Assembly (NCBI RefSeq): GCF_003751945.1
Contig: NZ_RJKL01000001.1
Location: forward strand, 6,962,501-7,026,500
Length of the DNA stretch: 64,000 nucleotides
Source: Couchioplanes caeruleus
Lineage (GTDB): Bacteria; Actinomycetota; Actinomycetes; Mycobacteriales; Micromonosporaceae
Direction of reading: 5' to 3'
The stretch's first letter is position 1. Every line of letters begins with the position of its first letter. The position numbers and the translations under genes are program-made. This document shows positions 54,301 through 62,328 of the stretch, piece by piece. The notes under the pieces are model-generated. The model was not told the origin of the DNA, searched no databases, and was given only the letters and a program-made list of their open reading frames with translations.

Positions 54301-55567
54301 TGGCGGACAGTGCGTATTGCTGATGGCAGGTTCCCACCGCCTGCGCGGTGTAGGCGTGCGAGCCGGTCTCGACCGTGCCGTTGGGGCCCATCAGCACCAT
54401 CGCGGGCATCAGCGGGCTCGGTTCCCGTGTGGGCGCCGTCCCTTCCCGCAGCGTCTTGCGGAGCACGATGCCTTCATGGTTGGGGTCCGGGCCGACCGTG
54501 CCGAGGCGGTTGAGCACGACCGGCACAGGAGAGGTGAGCGACAACGCCCCGGCGAACGCCTGCGTGACGGTCAGCGCGTACTTTGCGCCGCGGGCCAACG
54601 ACACCGGGAAGCCGAAGTTGTGCAGCTGGCGGATCGGCACGTCGAAGAAGTAGCCGCCGTCGGCCTGCGCGGCTCCACCGGAGATGTCCAGGCCACCCGC
54701 CGCGATGCGCGACTCCTCGCAGAAGGTGACCTCGAGGGCGACGTGGTGGATCTGGAACACGGCGCCGCCGGGCACCGTTCCGCTGGTGCTGAGCCGCACG
54801 TTGATGTTGGCACCGCCCGCCCCTGCGAGGGCGTCGAGGCCGGTGGTGGGCGTCGGCGCGAACGGCGTCCCGATCGCCTTGAAGGGTAGCCGTGAGGCGA
54901 TCGACGCCGGGCTGTTTGTCGGCGACCACCACGGGTTCAGTTCGCCGAGCGGTGCCCGGCGCACGCTCACCCCGGCCTGCGGGGACGCCGGCCCGGTCAC
55001 GGTGTCGTCCATGACCCAGTTCAGATTCGCTGCCGGGCGTTCCAACCCGACGGTCAGCGCGGCCGGCACCGTCTCGAACGGCCCGGTCACCGCGTAGAGG
55101 ACGGTGACGTCCAGGATCCGCCGGTATTGCAGCGCCGCGACGATGTGCCCGGCGGTGACCGCAAACCAGAACCGCGCGCCAGCGTTCGGCCCGGTCAAGG
55201 TCACATGCCCGGCGTCGGACGGGTTGTGTACTGCCGCTTGGTAGGTGCCGGCGCCGCCGCCGAGCGCTGCCCCGGTCACCGCTGCGCCGGACGTGCAGGG
55301 GATGACCAGTTTGCGGATCGGGCCGGTCGCCGTGGCTGCGCCGTCGTTGTACAGGTTCACCGACACATGCTTCTGCCGCGGCTGGCCCGGCGGGGGTTGC
55401 ACCAGGACCCGCACCCGGTCCGGGCCGACCTGCAACTCCTTCCAGTTTGTGGCCGAGCGGAACGTGTAACCGACCTCGGTTGCCGGGTCGAGCATCACCT
55501 GGTCTGCGACCAGCGGCGCCCACTGCATCCCCACCACGTGCGGCAGGTCCGGGTTGTAGTTGCCCAT
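51335..55567 (-). CDS. giant minor tail protein with fibronectin-III-like and lectin-like domains
   Basis: A 1410-aa structural protein. It begins MGNYNPDLPHVVGMQWAPLV. Beta-sandwich modules follow; a fibronectin III-like unit is visible around residues 590-690 (RLRWDPINSSMVRGWAHYEV, TTRYRIRAVHRTGIGGPWTA). Around residues 920-1080 is a carbohydrate-binding-module-like segment (NPTFETDTAGWTAFGASAAR). The C-terminal part resembles LamG-type modules. Such proteins form the tip or fibre that contacts the host surface. Start and stop overlap its neighbours. Confidence 0.75.
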   Translation of the reverse strand: MGNYNPDLPHVVGMQWAPLVADQVMLDPATEVGYTFRSATNWKELQVGPDRVRVLVQPPPGQPRQKHVSVNLYNDGAATATGPIRKLVIPCTSGAAVTGAALGGGAGTYQAAVHNPSDAGHVTLTGPNAGARFWFAVTAGHIVAALQYRRILDVTVLYAVTGPFETVPAALTVGLERPAANLNWVMDDTVTGPASPQAGVSVRRAPLGELNPWWSPTNSPASIASRLPFKAIGTPFAPTPTTGLDALAGAGGANINVRLSTSGTVPGGAVFQIHHVALEVTFCEESRIAAGGLDISGGAAQADGGYFFDVPIRQLHNFGFPVSLARGAKYALTVTQAFAGALSLTSPVPVVLNRLGTVGPDPNHEGIVLRKTLREGTAPTREPSPLMPAMVLMGPNGTVETGSHAYTAQAVGTCHQQYALSANSQVLTDAVPGTYVWAVFYARHTPGTVDPLTVAQADLHDESAAVGPSGQISVADFDQLPEVANGWKKVTVRLEPPVILTGDDSPLRFRFSSAGDASAPWQVLGADSNPAAQVSSPASRASFNGESDFARLDNQPDTSADLALSLVRDMDPVTGLTVTSQVQDLAVVDADFCWPGDRVPTGIRYHRLRWDPINSSMVRGWAHYEVQRQDDMYGEAWEVIARVAEPHITSIDDYEARVGVTTRYRIRAVHRTGIGGPWTAPVTATIAAPGVTGRNVDSGVLIMTSNHRPAANLAYVMSWDRRSPEEFTFPEAGQVDLQAMYGRDYRVVMRPVERGGVEFARTVLVNAAAIPAGSLDAGFRQLRDLAWESVPYVCVRDELHHRWLSTVLVPSASVRRRPGRSHLQLAQLTVVEVTSTPAPLDGGPAPCEGLRPEGTQIAKATATTTADTFSSRVGADGFDRQVPAGGWGATQMPGQPWQLLQGAAAALSVSDGAGLIQVVEVTNRNPTFETDTAGWTAFGASAARSTVQAHEGAASLVLTPDGVSETARVQSEAVAGAAPGVDWRATAWVRCAVARPVILSINWFDAAGGYLGTSTGPPETVAANTWTRLTFTAATTIAGAARAAVNVVMTGTPPAAHVLFIDEATIAREPATTRLVTAAPVLADVDIRVRFQVDQMPTGAAIQAGLIARDTSGGDYYRAMMAFRTDGQIGVSLERINAGVRTVLVAEQVQTTTDNTPLRYSPSQWITLRFQVRGQVLIAQAFTDAAPPMNAARAVDDTVTAAGRTGVRTVVLPGNTNWATAVRVDSFEVRSPLGDLDMRMLVRPTTEDVWRLSIEQLALHGRAITSHVEVDVNSLGMCAYLSERLSTEACASGEAMQLNPRQRRWVRCVYEQNIGGGQSRISFFTSLYGTTWAAAGSQTGPAVQASTDPGEFLITASEGVTLSRMQWRDGINGRLLASPDFETQPQGTTEFVDAQGNRWEIHGRGICATA

Positions 55568-58386
55568 CAGAGTGTCCTCACCGTCGTTGCCACGTCGCGG
55601 CGCGCCAGCGTCCGCGACACCCCTTCACCGACCGCCTGGCCTACTTGCAGCGCCTCCTGCCGGGTCGGTACCGCCCCCTCGAACGTGATCGAGATGGCGC
55701 CACGGCCGAACATCACCGCCCCGCCGCCGCCCTCGCCGGCGCCGAGCAGGTCCATCAGCCCGGACTGCTCGGCCAGCTCGCGGGCCCGCCGTGGCCGGGT
55801 CAGCGGGATGACGACCTCCCGGCCGGCCTCACCGAGCACGGCGAGGGTGGCCCGGTTCACGACCGCGCCGTCGGCCAGGTACGGGATCCGCGGCAACGAG
55901 CCGGGCAGGTACCGGTCGATGTCGGCGATGCCGGAGTTGATCCGCCCGATCACGTTGTTGAGCCCGGAGCGGACCGCCGCGGTGATCGACGCGGCGATGT
56001 CGCCCAGCGACCCGACGCGGCGCAGGCCGCGCATGAACCCGCCGATGAGGTTGGTGCCGGCCGACACGAACCGGCCCGCCAGCCCGGACAGCCGGCCCGG
56101 CACCCTCGCGACGTAGGAGACCACCGAGGAGATCCCCGACGACGCCGCGCGGCGGGTGGCGTTGAACGCGTTGTTCAGCAGCGAGCCCAGCACGCCGGGC
56201 AGCCGTGACCAGGCCGCACTGATCCGCCCCGGCAGCCCCGTCGCGAACGACACCAGCGAGGCGATGCCGCGGCTCGCCAGCGACGTCGCCGAGCTCCACA
56301 CGCCGGTGAAGAACCGCGAGATCGACCCGGCCAGCGATTGCAGCGCCGCCATGATCCGTCCCGGCAGGGTCGTCACCGAGTACACCAGCAACCCGATGCC
56401 GACACCGACCGCGCGCAGCCCCGAATCGAAGGCAAACTTCAGCGCCCCGACCAGCAGGCCCGGCAGGGCGGCGAGCGCGGCGAGCAGCCGGCCGGGCAGC
56501 GACGTCAGGAACTCGCCCAGCCCGGCGAAGAAGCGGGCCACGGCCTGCCACGCGGCGGAGAACGCCCCGCTGATCGCCGCGCCGACTTCCGCCCAGTCGA
56601 TACCGGCGATCGCCGTCGACAGCCGGCCGATCCAGTCCGCGACACCGGTCAGCGGCGCCAGCAGATCGGCCAAGGCGGAGGCGATCCAGGAGATCAGCGG
56701 GGCGACGGCCTTGGACACCATCATCTGCACCAGCACCGCGGCGAGCTTGATCAGCGGGGCGAGGATCTGCGCGGCGAGGATCAGCAGCTCGGCCAAGACC
56801 TTCGTCAGCGGCGCGGCCGCCACGACGATCTCGGTGATGGCCGGGACCAGGTCCACGATGGCGGGGATCAGCGGCATCAGCGCTTCGACCAGCGCGGTGA
56901 CCACCGGCGCGACCGCGTCGAGGGCCGGGGCGAGCGCGGTACCGAGCGCGGCGACGAGCTGACCGATCACCGGGCCGAGCTGCCGGAACAGGTCGGCGAG
57001 CAGCCGGGCGATCGGCGCGAGCGCGTCGGTCAGGGTACGGCCGAGCTGCAGTAGCACGGGGCCGAGGGCGGTGACCAGCGGAGCGATCAGCGGACCGAGC
57101 GCGGACAGGGCGGTGGCGAGCGGCCCGATCAGCATCGCGATCAGCTGACCGACGACCGGTAACAGCGGGGTCAGCGCGGACACGACCGACGCGATCACCT
57201 CACCGATCGGGCCGAGCGCCGGCGCGAGCGCCCGGATCCCTTCGGCGAGCGCGGCGATCAGCTTCGCGGCGACCGGGGCGAGCGCGGCGATCGCCGGGCC
57301 GAGCCCGTCGGCGATGGCCTGGACTGCCGGCAGCACGGCGGCGGCGACCTCGGCCAGGGCCGGCAGGATCGAGCGGGCGATGATCCCGAGCAGCGTCGTC
57401 AGGATCGGGCCCAGCCCGGCCGCCAGCGTCGAGATGGTGGAGAACAGGCTGGTCAGGGCTTGCTGGCCGGTCGCCGAGTTCAGGAACGCCTTCAGCTGCC
57501 CGGTGAGCTGGACGAGGGCTGACAGCAGCGACCCGCCGCCGCCCTCCGCGGCGGCGCGCAACGCGGCGCTAATGATCCCGCCGACGTTGACCGCGACCTG
57601 CCCGAGCTGAGTCAGCACCTGCACCGCACCTTGCAACGCCTGTGCGGCGGCGCCGCTGGCGGCCATCTGCGACATCCACGCCCCGAATTGCGCAGCGAGC
57701 GGTCCGGCGAGCTGCGCCAGGCGCGACAGGGTCGGCAACGCCACCACGGCCAGGTCGCGGAACCCGGCCAGCAGCGGACCGACCGCGACACCCGCGCCGG
57801 CGATCGCGGTGCGGGTCGTGTTCAGCACTGCGGTGAGGGCCGACACCGACGCGGACTGCCGTACGAACTCCAGCGCCCGCCGCGCGATCTGTCCGTACTC
57901 GGCGGCGATACCGGCCAGGCCGGTGCGTAGCGGCCCCGAGATCACCCCGGACGTGGCGGTGATCTGCCCGATCAGCGGTCCCGCGAACGCGTCCTGCGCA
58001 CTGCTGCGTACTGCATCCATGGCGGGCTTCACCCCGCGCAGCTCCCGCGCCAGCTGTTGCGCCCGCGGAGACAGGTTCTCCAGGGACTTCTCGAATGCGG
58101 CCGCGTCGCCGGTGGCCGCGGCCGAGAACGCCTCCCCCAGCCCTGAGGTGGCGAGCTTCAACGCGCCGATCGCCGCCGATGCCACCGCGATACCGGCCGG
58201 GATCGCTACCGCCGCGCCGCCCAGCTGCGTGATCGCGCCGGCCACTCCGAGCAGATGCGACGACGCCACCGCCGCCACCCCGGTGATCGCACCCAACTTG
58301 AAGACCGACGTCAGGCTTCGCCTCAGATCAGGGGCGAACTTCGAGACGTCTCCGACGATCTCGATGTAAGCCTGCCCCAACGCCAT
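55567..58386 (-). CDS. phage tail tape measure protein
   Basis: A 939-aa protein: N-terminal MALGQAYIEIVGDVSKFAPD (typical tape-measure start), long alanine/leucine-rich hydrophobic helices (about residues 130-640, many units like LVTALGPVLLQLGRTL and IAPLVTALGP), then a soluble end with GEAGREVVIPLTRPRRAREL, a phrase shared by many actinophage tape measures. At about 1.5 angstroms per residue it would set a tail near 140 nm. No chaperone or major tail gene precedes it in the window. Its start follows a TAATCT hexamer by six bases beside palindrome S5. Confidence 0.88.
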   Translation of the reverse strand: MALGQAYIEIVGDVSKFAPDLRRSLTSVFKLGAITGVAAVASSHLLGVAGAITQLGGAAVAIPAGIAVASAAIGALKLATSGLGEAFSAAATGDAAAFEKSLENLSPRAQQLARELRGVKPAMDAVRSSAQDAFAGPLIGQITATSGVISGPLRTGLAGIAAEYGQIARRALEFVRQSASVSALTAVLNTTRTAIAGAGVAVGPLLAGFRDLAVVALPTLSRLAQLAGPLAAQFGAWMSQMAASGAAAQALQGAVQVLTQLGQVAVNVGGIISAALRAAAEGGGGSLLSALVQLTGQLKAFLNSATGQQALTSLFSTISTLAAGLGPILTTLLGIIARSILPALAEVAAAVLPAVQAIADGLGPAIAALAPVAAKLIAALAEGIRALAPALGPIGEVIASVVSALTPLLPVVGQLIAMLIGPLATALSALGPLIAPLVTALGPVLLQLGRTLTDALAPIARLLADLFRQLGPVIGQLVAALGTALAPALDAVAPVVTALVEALMPLIPAIVDLVPAITEIVVAAAPLTKVLAELLILAAQILAPLIKLAAVLVQMMVSKAVAPLISWIASALADLLAPLTGVADWIGRLSTAIAGIDWAEVGAAISGAFSAAWQAVARFFAGLGEFLTSLPGRLLAALAALPGLLVGALKFAFDSGLRAVGVGIGLLVYSVTTLPGRIMAALQSLAGSISRFFTGVWSSATSLASRGIASLVSFATGLPGRISAAWSRLPGVLGSLLNNAFNATRRAASSGISSVVSYVARVPGRLSGLAGRFVSAGTNLIGGFMRGLRRVGSLGDIAASITAAVRSGLNNVIGRINSGIADIDRYLPGSLPRIPYLADGAVVNRATLAVLGEAGREVVIPLTRPRRARELAEQSGLMDLLGAGEGGGGAVMFGRGAISITFEGAVPTRQEALQVGQAVGEGVSRTLARRDVATTVRTL

Positions 58387-58392
58387 CTCACC

Positions 58393-58427
58393 AGATTAAT
58401 ACGGCCACGGCCCCAGACTGTGGCCGT
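58393..58427 (-). promoter_or_regulatory. island palindrome S5 and leaderless promoter of the tail operon
   Basis: ACGGCCAC-N11-GTGGCCGT at 58401-58427. On the minus strand TAATCT (58398-58393) begins two bases beyond it and the tape-measure ATG follows six bases later, with no proper ribosome site, as expected for a leaderless mRNA. The palindrome covers the -35 zone. Confidence 0.6.
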
Positions 58428-58509
58428 GTTCTACTGCGCTGCCTTCAGGCGAGGAGCGATGAACCGCACTTTGAGCACGAGCTGCAACCACGGTTGTAGG
58501 CACGCAGAG

Positions 58510-58539
58510 TTGCACTCGGAAGAGAAGATCTCCTAGCCT
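58510..58539 (+). promoter_or_regulatory. promoter of the toxin cassette
   Basis: TTGCAC (58510-58515), 18-bp spacer, TAGCCT (58534-58539), 28 bp upstream of the YbaB-like GTG. It is divergent from the tail-operon promoter, marking the border between the phage-like and toxin modules. Confidence 0.5.
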
Positions 58540-58567
58540 GCGGACCAGGCACAGGAGCGGGGGAGAC

Positions 58568-58963
58568 GTGCGGGACATCGACGCGGCCGAGGATTGGCTG
58601 GAATCGTGGGCTGCAGGCATCGACGCCCGCGCCGAACAGGCCACGCGCCTGGCGCGGCAGGTGGCCGAGCTGACCGCTACGGAGCGTGACACAGAATGCC
58701 TGATAGCGGTGACTGTCGGGTCGTCCGGACAGGTGCTCGCCTTGGAGTTGGACGACCGGGCCTGTAACGGTCGGGGCAGCGAGCTGAGCGACCGGATCCT
58801 GGCCGTCATGCGGGCCGCGCAGAGCCGCATGGCCGAGTTCGTCGCCGAACAGGTCCGTGGCACCGTCGGCGCGGAAACCGAAACCGGTCGGGCGGTCGTC
58901 GACGCGTACGAGCGACGATTCCCAGCACCGCCGCCGGAGCAGGAGACGCACGATGGCCGGTGA
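58568..58963 (+). CDS. YbaB/EbfC-like protein
   Basis: A 131-aa protein of the YbaB DNA-binding group often found at the head of actinobacterial secretion/toxin cassettes. It has a long N-terminal helix (DWLESWAAGIDARAEQATRL), two beta strands (CLIAVTVGSSGQVLALELDD) and a C-terminal helix. GTG 58568 with GGGGGAGA upstream. Its end overlaps the next gene by 11 bp. Confidence 0.8.
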   Translation: MRDIDAAEDWLESWAAGIDARAEQATRLARQVAELTATERDTECLIAVTVGSSGQVLALELDDRACNGRGSELSDRILAVMRAAQSRMAEFVAEQVRGTVGAETETGRAVVDAYERRFPAPPPEQETHDGR

Positions 58964-59291
58964 CGCGATGCAGATGCCGATCGACGCGGTCCGCGGCCAC
59001 GCCGCCAGCGTCGATCAGGTCGGCGCCGGCATGGAGCAGGCCCGCGCGGCGGTGCGTGAGGTAACCATGGATACCGGTGCGTACGGGCATCTGTGCCAGT
59101 TCCTGCCGGTGCTGCTCACCCCGGTGTTCGAGTTGGCCGTCGATGCGCTGGATGCCACGATCGATGCCCTGCATGGGACCGCGGACGACCTGCGGACGAC
59201 GGCGGCCGCAGCTTCCGGAACCGACGATGACGCCGCCCGGCGAGTCCGCGCCACCAGCTTCGCCGCGCCGGCTGTCGAGTTGCCGCTGTGA
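58953..59291 (+). CDS. EspC/WXG100-like type VII secretion-associated protein
   Basis: A 112-aa helical-hairpin protein (VRGHAASVDQVGAGMEQARA, then LLTPVFELAVDALDATIDAL) of the size and pattern of the actinobacterial EspC/DUF2580 family. Such proteins partner larger type VII effectors. ATG 58953. Its GTGA end overlaps the toxin gene. No ESX core genes lie in the window. Confidence 0.72.
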   Translation: MAGDAMQMPIDAVRGHAASVDQVGAGMEQARAAVREVTMDTGAYGHLCQFLPVLLTPVFELAVDALDATIDALHGTADDLRTTAAAASGTDDDAARRVRATSFAAPAVELPL

Positions 59292-60520
59292 GCGAGAACG
59301 CGCTGGTCGCCACCGCGCATGATTCGACCACGTGGGCCACGGGGCTGGGGCTGGTGGAGGACGCCCAGCAGATCGCCTCCGGGATTGAGAACAACAGATG
59401 GGTGGACACCAGTCTCGGTGGGGTCGGCGCGTCGCTGGAAATTCTGTCGCTGGCGCTCGACCCGATCGGCGGCCTGCTGTCGTGGGGTGTCGGCTGGCTG
59501 ATGGAACATGTCCAGCCGCTCAAGGAGGCCCTCGACTGGCTGGCCGGCAACGCCGACGCGGTCGCCGCGCACGCCGCCACCTGGGGCAACGTCGCTAGGT
59601 TCACCGCTTCCGCGCGCGCCGACTACGCGGCCAAGCTGGGCAGCGAGGTGTCGCAGTGGTTTGGCGCCTCGGGCGATGCCTACCGCGGGCACGCCGATAG
59701 GCATCTGGCGGCGATGGAGGGCATCGCGACCGCCGCGCAGGGCATCTCGTCAGCGGTGGAGGGTGCCGGCCTGCTGGTGGGGTTGGTACGGGGGATCGTG
59801 CGCGACCTCATCGCCGATTTCATCGCCACTCTAGCCGCTCGGCTGCCGCAGTGGCTTGCCACGGAGGGCATCACCCTGGGAATTGCCACCCCGTTGGTGG
59901 TCAGCCAGGTCGGCTCTCTGGTCGCCAAGTGGGTCAACAAGATTCAGCACTTCATCCGGGCGCTGCTGGACAGCCTGCGCCGGCTGACCCCGATGGTCGA
60001 CCATCTGGGGCAGGTCCTCATCGACCTCAAGAGCCTGCTCAAGCGCGGCGCGCGCACCGGCGTCGACCCGCTGGCGCCCAAGGCCGCCGACGAGTACGAG
60101 TTCAACATGGTGGAGAACCCGGGCCCGCTGGCGGACCTGCGGAGCACCCCGGCGGCCAACTACGCGGGCGGCCGCTACGACGAGGTCGAGCTGCCCGAGG
60201 ACCGGGTACTCTACCGCGCCGGAGACACGGAGAACCCGCTCGGCCAATGGTTCACCACCGAGCCACCGGCCAGCGTCGCGCACGTACGGACCGACAGCGC
60301 CGTCAAGGCGCAATGGATCGACCCGCAGACGCATCTGCTGACCGGTGTATCTCCCATCGACACCGTCTACCGCGTGAAAATCCCGGCCGGAACCAAGGTC
60401 TACCCCGGCCCGGTGGGCAGCATGGGCGGGGTATACGTCGGCGGCGGCCACCAGGTCTTCGTACCCACCCCCTGGAATATCGACGGCGTGGAAGTCCTCG
60501 GATCGGAGCCATTGCCATGA
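59288..60520 (+). CDS. type VII-style polymorphic toxin with NAD-enzyme-like C-terminus
   Basis: A 410-aa protein. Residues 1-230 are helical, WXG100/ESX-like, with hydrophobic stretches (LLVGLVRGIVRDLIADF, ITLGIATPLVVSQVGSLVAK) that could cross or insert in a membrane. Residues about 290-410 form a compact domain: EDRVLYRAGDTENPLGQWFT, DTVYRVKIPAGTKVYPGP and GGVYVGGGHQVFVP. The R..GxW(F)T core and GGGxQ end recall ADP-ribosyltransferase or TNT (NAD glycohydrolase) toxins. The exact class is not certain. GTG start overlaps the EspC-like gene; the next gene is a likely immunity protein. Confidence 0.7.
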   Translation: MSENALVATAHDSTTWATGLGLVEDAQQIASGIENNRWVDTSLGGVGASLEILSLALDPIGGLLSWGVGWLMEHVQPLKEALDWLAGNADAVAAHAATWGNVARFTASARADYAAKLGSEVSQWFGASGDAYRGHADRHLAAMEGIATAAQGISSAVEGAGLLVGLVRGIVRDLIADFIATLAARLPQWLATEGITLGIATPLVVSQVGSLVAKWVNKIQHFIRALLDSLRRLTPMVDHLGQVLIDLKSLLKRGARTGVDPLAPKAADEYEFNMVENPGPLADLRSTPAANYAGGRYDEVELPEDRVLYRAGDTENPLGQWFTTEPPASVAHVRTDSAVKAQWIDPQTHLLTGVSPIDTVYRVKIPAGTKVYPGPVGSMGGVYVGGGHQVFVPTPWNIDGVEVLGSEPLP

Positions 60521-60852
60521 CAAGTCCGGAACAACGACTCGCCGCAGCCCGCGCCGCCGTGGCAGAGCTGGTCGCCGCCGTCACTCAGGAGGGCCGCCGC
60601 GGGGCCTTCTGGCTGCCCCGGTTGCGTGACCTCCAGGACGCCCTCGGGGTCGAAGACCGCCCGGCCGGCCAGATCCTGACCGACGCCGCCACGCTGGAAG
60701 ACCTGCTGTACGCGGCGCCACGAGACAACTTCGCCGACTTCTACCTGCTCACCGTGGACCCGCAGCAGCGCGCCGAACAGAACCGGCGGTTCACCGCTGC
60801 CGCCGAGACCCTGCACGCGGCGCTGTCCGGGCGTGACCAGGACCGCGGATAG
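60517..60852 (+). CDS. candidate immunity protein
   Basis: A 111-aa acidic helical protein (PEQRLAAARAAVAELVAAVT, TDAATLEDLLYAAPRDNFAD) directly after the toxin with ATGA overlap, the standard place for a cognate immunity protein. No family was recognised, so the role rests on position, size and charge. Confidence 0.55.
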   Translation: MTSPEQRLAAARAAVAELVAAVTQEGRRGAFWLPRLRDLQDALGVEDRPAGQILTDAATLEDLLYAAPRDNFADFYLLTVDPQQRAEQNRRFTAAAETLHAALSGRDQDRG

Positions 60853-60861
60853 GATCCCGCC

Positions 60862-61578
60862 ATGGCATTCCCGGCGAACCCCCTGGAGTCGGTCCTCGCC
60901 GGCGTCCGCACCGGCGCGGCGACCGCCGAGCAGCTGCTGCACGCCCTGCGCGACAACGACCTCTGGGTGCCGCTGCCGGCCGGGGCCGACCCGAACGGCG
61001 ACGCCGCGCTGCCGGTCATGCCGCTCGAGGACGGCCCGTACGTGGCCGCCTACACCTCGCAGGAGCAGTTCACCCACGCCGCGGGTGAGCAGGCGCACAT
61101 GGTCCTCACCGGTCGAGAGCTGGCCGCACTGATGCCGCCGGAGCTGGGCCTGGCGGTCAACCCAGGCGCTGAGATCGGCCTGCCGATCCGGGCGTCCGGG
61201 GTCGGCATCCTCCGAGGCGAGACTCGGCGCGTCACCGCGGGGTCCCGGATGCGTCTCGGCCTGCCCCCCGAGGAACCGGCCGACCTGCTCACCGCGCTCG
61301 CCGACGCATTCGCCTCACTCCCTGCCGTGCTCGAGGCGCGGCTCGCGCTGGCCCAGGTGGGGGAGCAGCCACCGGCGCTACTGATCGGCGTCCGGCTCAA
61401 GACGGACCCGCCGCCGGACGCGGGCGCCCGCCAGGTCACGGCGGCCGTCCAGGCGGCAACTGCCCGAGTACCGTCGCCCTACCCGGTCGATACGGTGGTG
61501 CTACGCGATGGGAGTGACCCCCTCACCGCCTGGCTGATGGCAAACACCGAACCGTTCTACGCCACTGGCCGAACTTGA
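60862..61578 (+). CDS. SseB-like protein
   Basis: A 238-aa protein with two SseB-type regions (NDLWVPLPAGADPNGDAALP, VAAYTSQEQFTHAAG, then AQVGEQPPALLIGVRLKTDP). SseB-family proteins are frequent companions of type VII toxin operons in actinobacteria; their role is unclear. The ATG at 60862 follows the immunity gene by nine bases, so it belongs to the same operon. Confidence 0.8.
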   Translation: MAFPANPLESVLAGVRTGAATAEQLLHALRDNDLWVPLPAGADPNGDAALPVMPLEDGPYVAAYTSQEQFTHAAGEQAHMVLTGRELAALMPPELGLAVNPGAEIGLPIRASGVGILRGETRRVTAGSRMRLGLPPEEPADLLTALADAFASLPAVLEARLALAQVGEQPPALLIGVRLKTDPPPDAGARQVTAAVQAATARVPSPYPVDTVVLRDGSDPLTAWLMANTEPFYATGRT

Positions 61579-61616
61579 CCGAAGAGTGAGCCGCCTCTGT
61601 GATCAGATCGGTCACA

Positions 61617-61925
61617 TTAGTCAGTTGCCGGAGCACCAAGTGTCTCGTAGTGCGGCCGAAGCACGGCTGTGACCTGTTGACCTTGTGAATTGCTGATTGC
61701 TAGGGAGCCCTGCAGCCAAGCCCGCTTGCCTTGGTTAAGGGCATGTCCGTTGAGGACTGGCGTCAGTTCGTCGGGGCGGAAAGGGCTGGCGAGGGGCCGG
61801 GTTGCACGGGCCAGGGGGTCGCTGTCGTAGGGGTAGGTGCCCCACGCTACGGCTTCTTCGTATGTGGGGGTGAGCCAGAACGTGGAGAGGGTCTGGGCGA
61901 TGGCGGGGCGTAGGTCGGCGGTCAT
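61617..61925 (-). CDS. hypothetical protein, possibly remnant
   Basis: A 102-aa frame starting ATG 61925 without a visible ribosome site. It reads MTADLRPAIAQTLSTFWLTP, with YPYDSDPLARATRPLASPFR in the middle. It faces the SseB-like gene and lies beside a recombinase remnant, so it may be a truncated gene. No family recognised. Confidence 0.35.
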   Translation of the reverse strand: MTADLRPAIAQTLSTFWLTPTYEEAVAWGTYPYDSDPLARATRPLASPFRPDELTPVLNGHALNQGKRAWLQGSLAISNSQGQQVTAVLRPHYETLGAPATD

Positions 61926-61939
61926 GGCGTCTTGCGGGC

Positions 61940-62280
61940 TTGGACCCCGGTGAGGATGACCAGCGTCGGACGGTCCGTTCCCGGTTGATCAAGTTCGCGG
62001 CGGTCGATGCGGGAATCGAGTGGCTGACGGTCGAGCAGGTCGCGCGGCTGGTCGATGTCACCCGCCACGCCCGCGACCGGTTCCTGGTGTTGCTGTTGTG
62101 GTCCACGGGGATCCGGATCGGTGAGGCGCTCGGGCTGCGCCGCGAAGACATGCATCTGTTGGCCGATTCGCAGGCTCTGGGTTGTCAGGTCAGGGGCCCG
62201 CATGTGCATGTGCGGCGAGCAGATCACACCTTGAGTACTGCCGCGCCGGGCCCCGAGGCGGGCAGGCTTGCCCTCGGCTT
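61940..62280 (+). pseudogene. tyrosine recombinase remnant
   Basis: A fragment of a phage-type tyrosine integrase catalytic domain: EWLTVEQVARLVDVTRHARD, LLLWSTGIRIGEALGLRRED with the catalytic Arg, and GPHVHVRRAD. The N-terminal domains and the His-Arg-Tyr half are missing, replaced by unrelated sequence. It marks an old element boundary at the right side of the toxin cassette. Confidence 0.8.
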
Positions 62281-62328
62281 GAGGGACGCTTGGGGTGGGC
62301 TTGAGGTTCGACGCCGAACTAGAGGGGC

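Larger units (their letters stand above)
33092..58430. mobile_element. mosaic prophage-derived genomic island at tRNA-Pro
   Basis: From the tRNA-Pro 3' end rightwards the gene content changes abruptly: integrase, excisionase-like gene, ParB-like gene, insertion sequences, recombination ATPase, replication-like protein and tail genes, mostly on the minus strand. No second copy of the tRNA 3' end was found in the window, so the right attachment site is outside it, lost, or too diverged. The right limit given is the end of the phage-like block; the toxin cassette and recombinase remnant to about 62.3 kb may also belong. Confidence 0.65.

Noticed and set aside
33250..58386. Integrative conjugative element
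   Set aside because: No relaxase, TraB/FtsK-type translocase or type IV genes were recognised; tail genes and a Sak4-like ATPase point to phage ancestry.
61617..62328. Right attachment site of the tRNA-Pro island
   Set aside because: No copy of the tRNA 3' end was found here on either strand; only a recombinase fragment is present.
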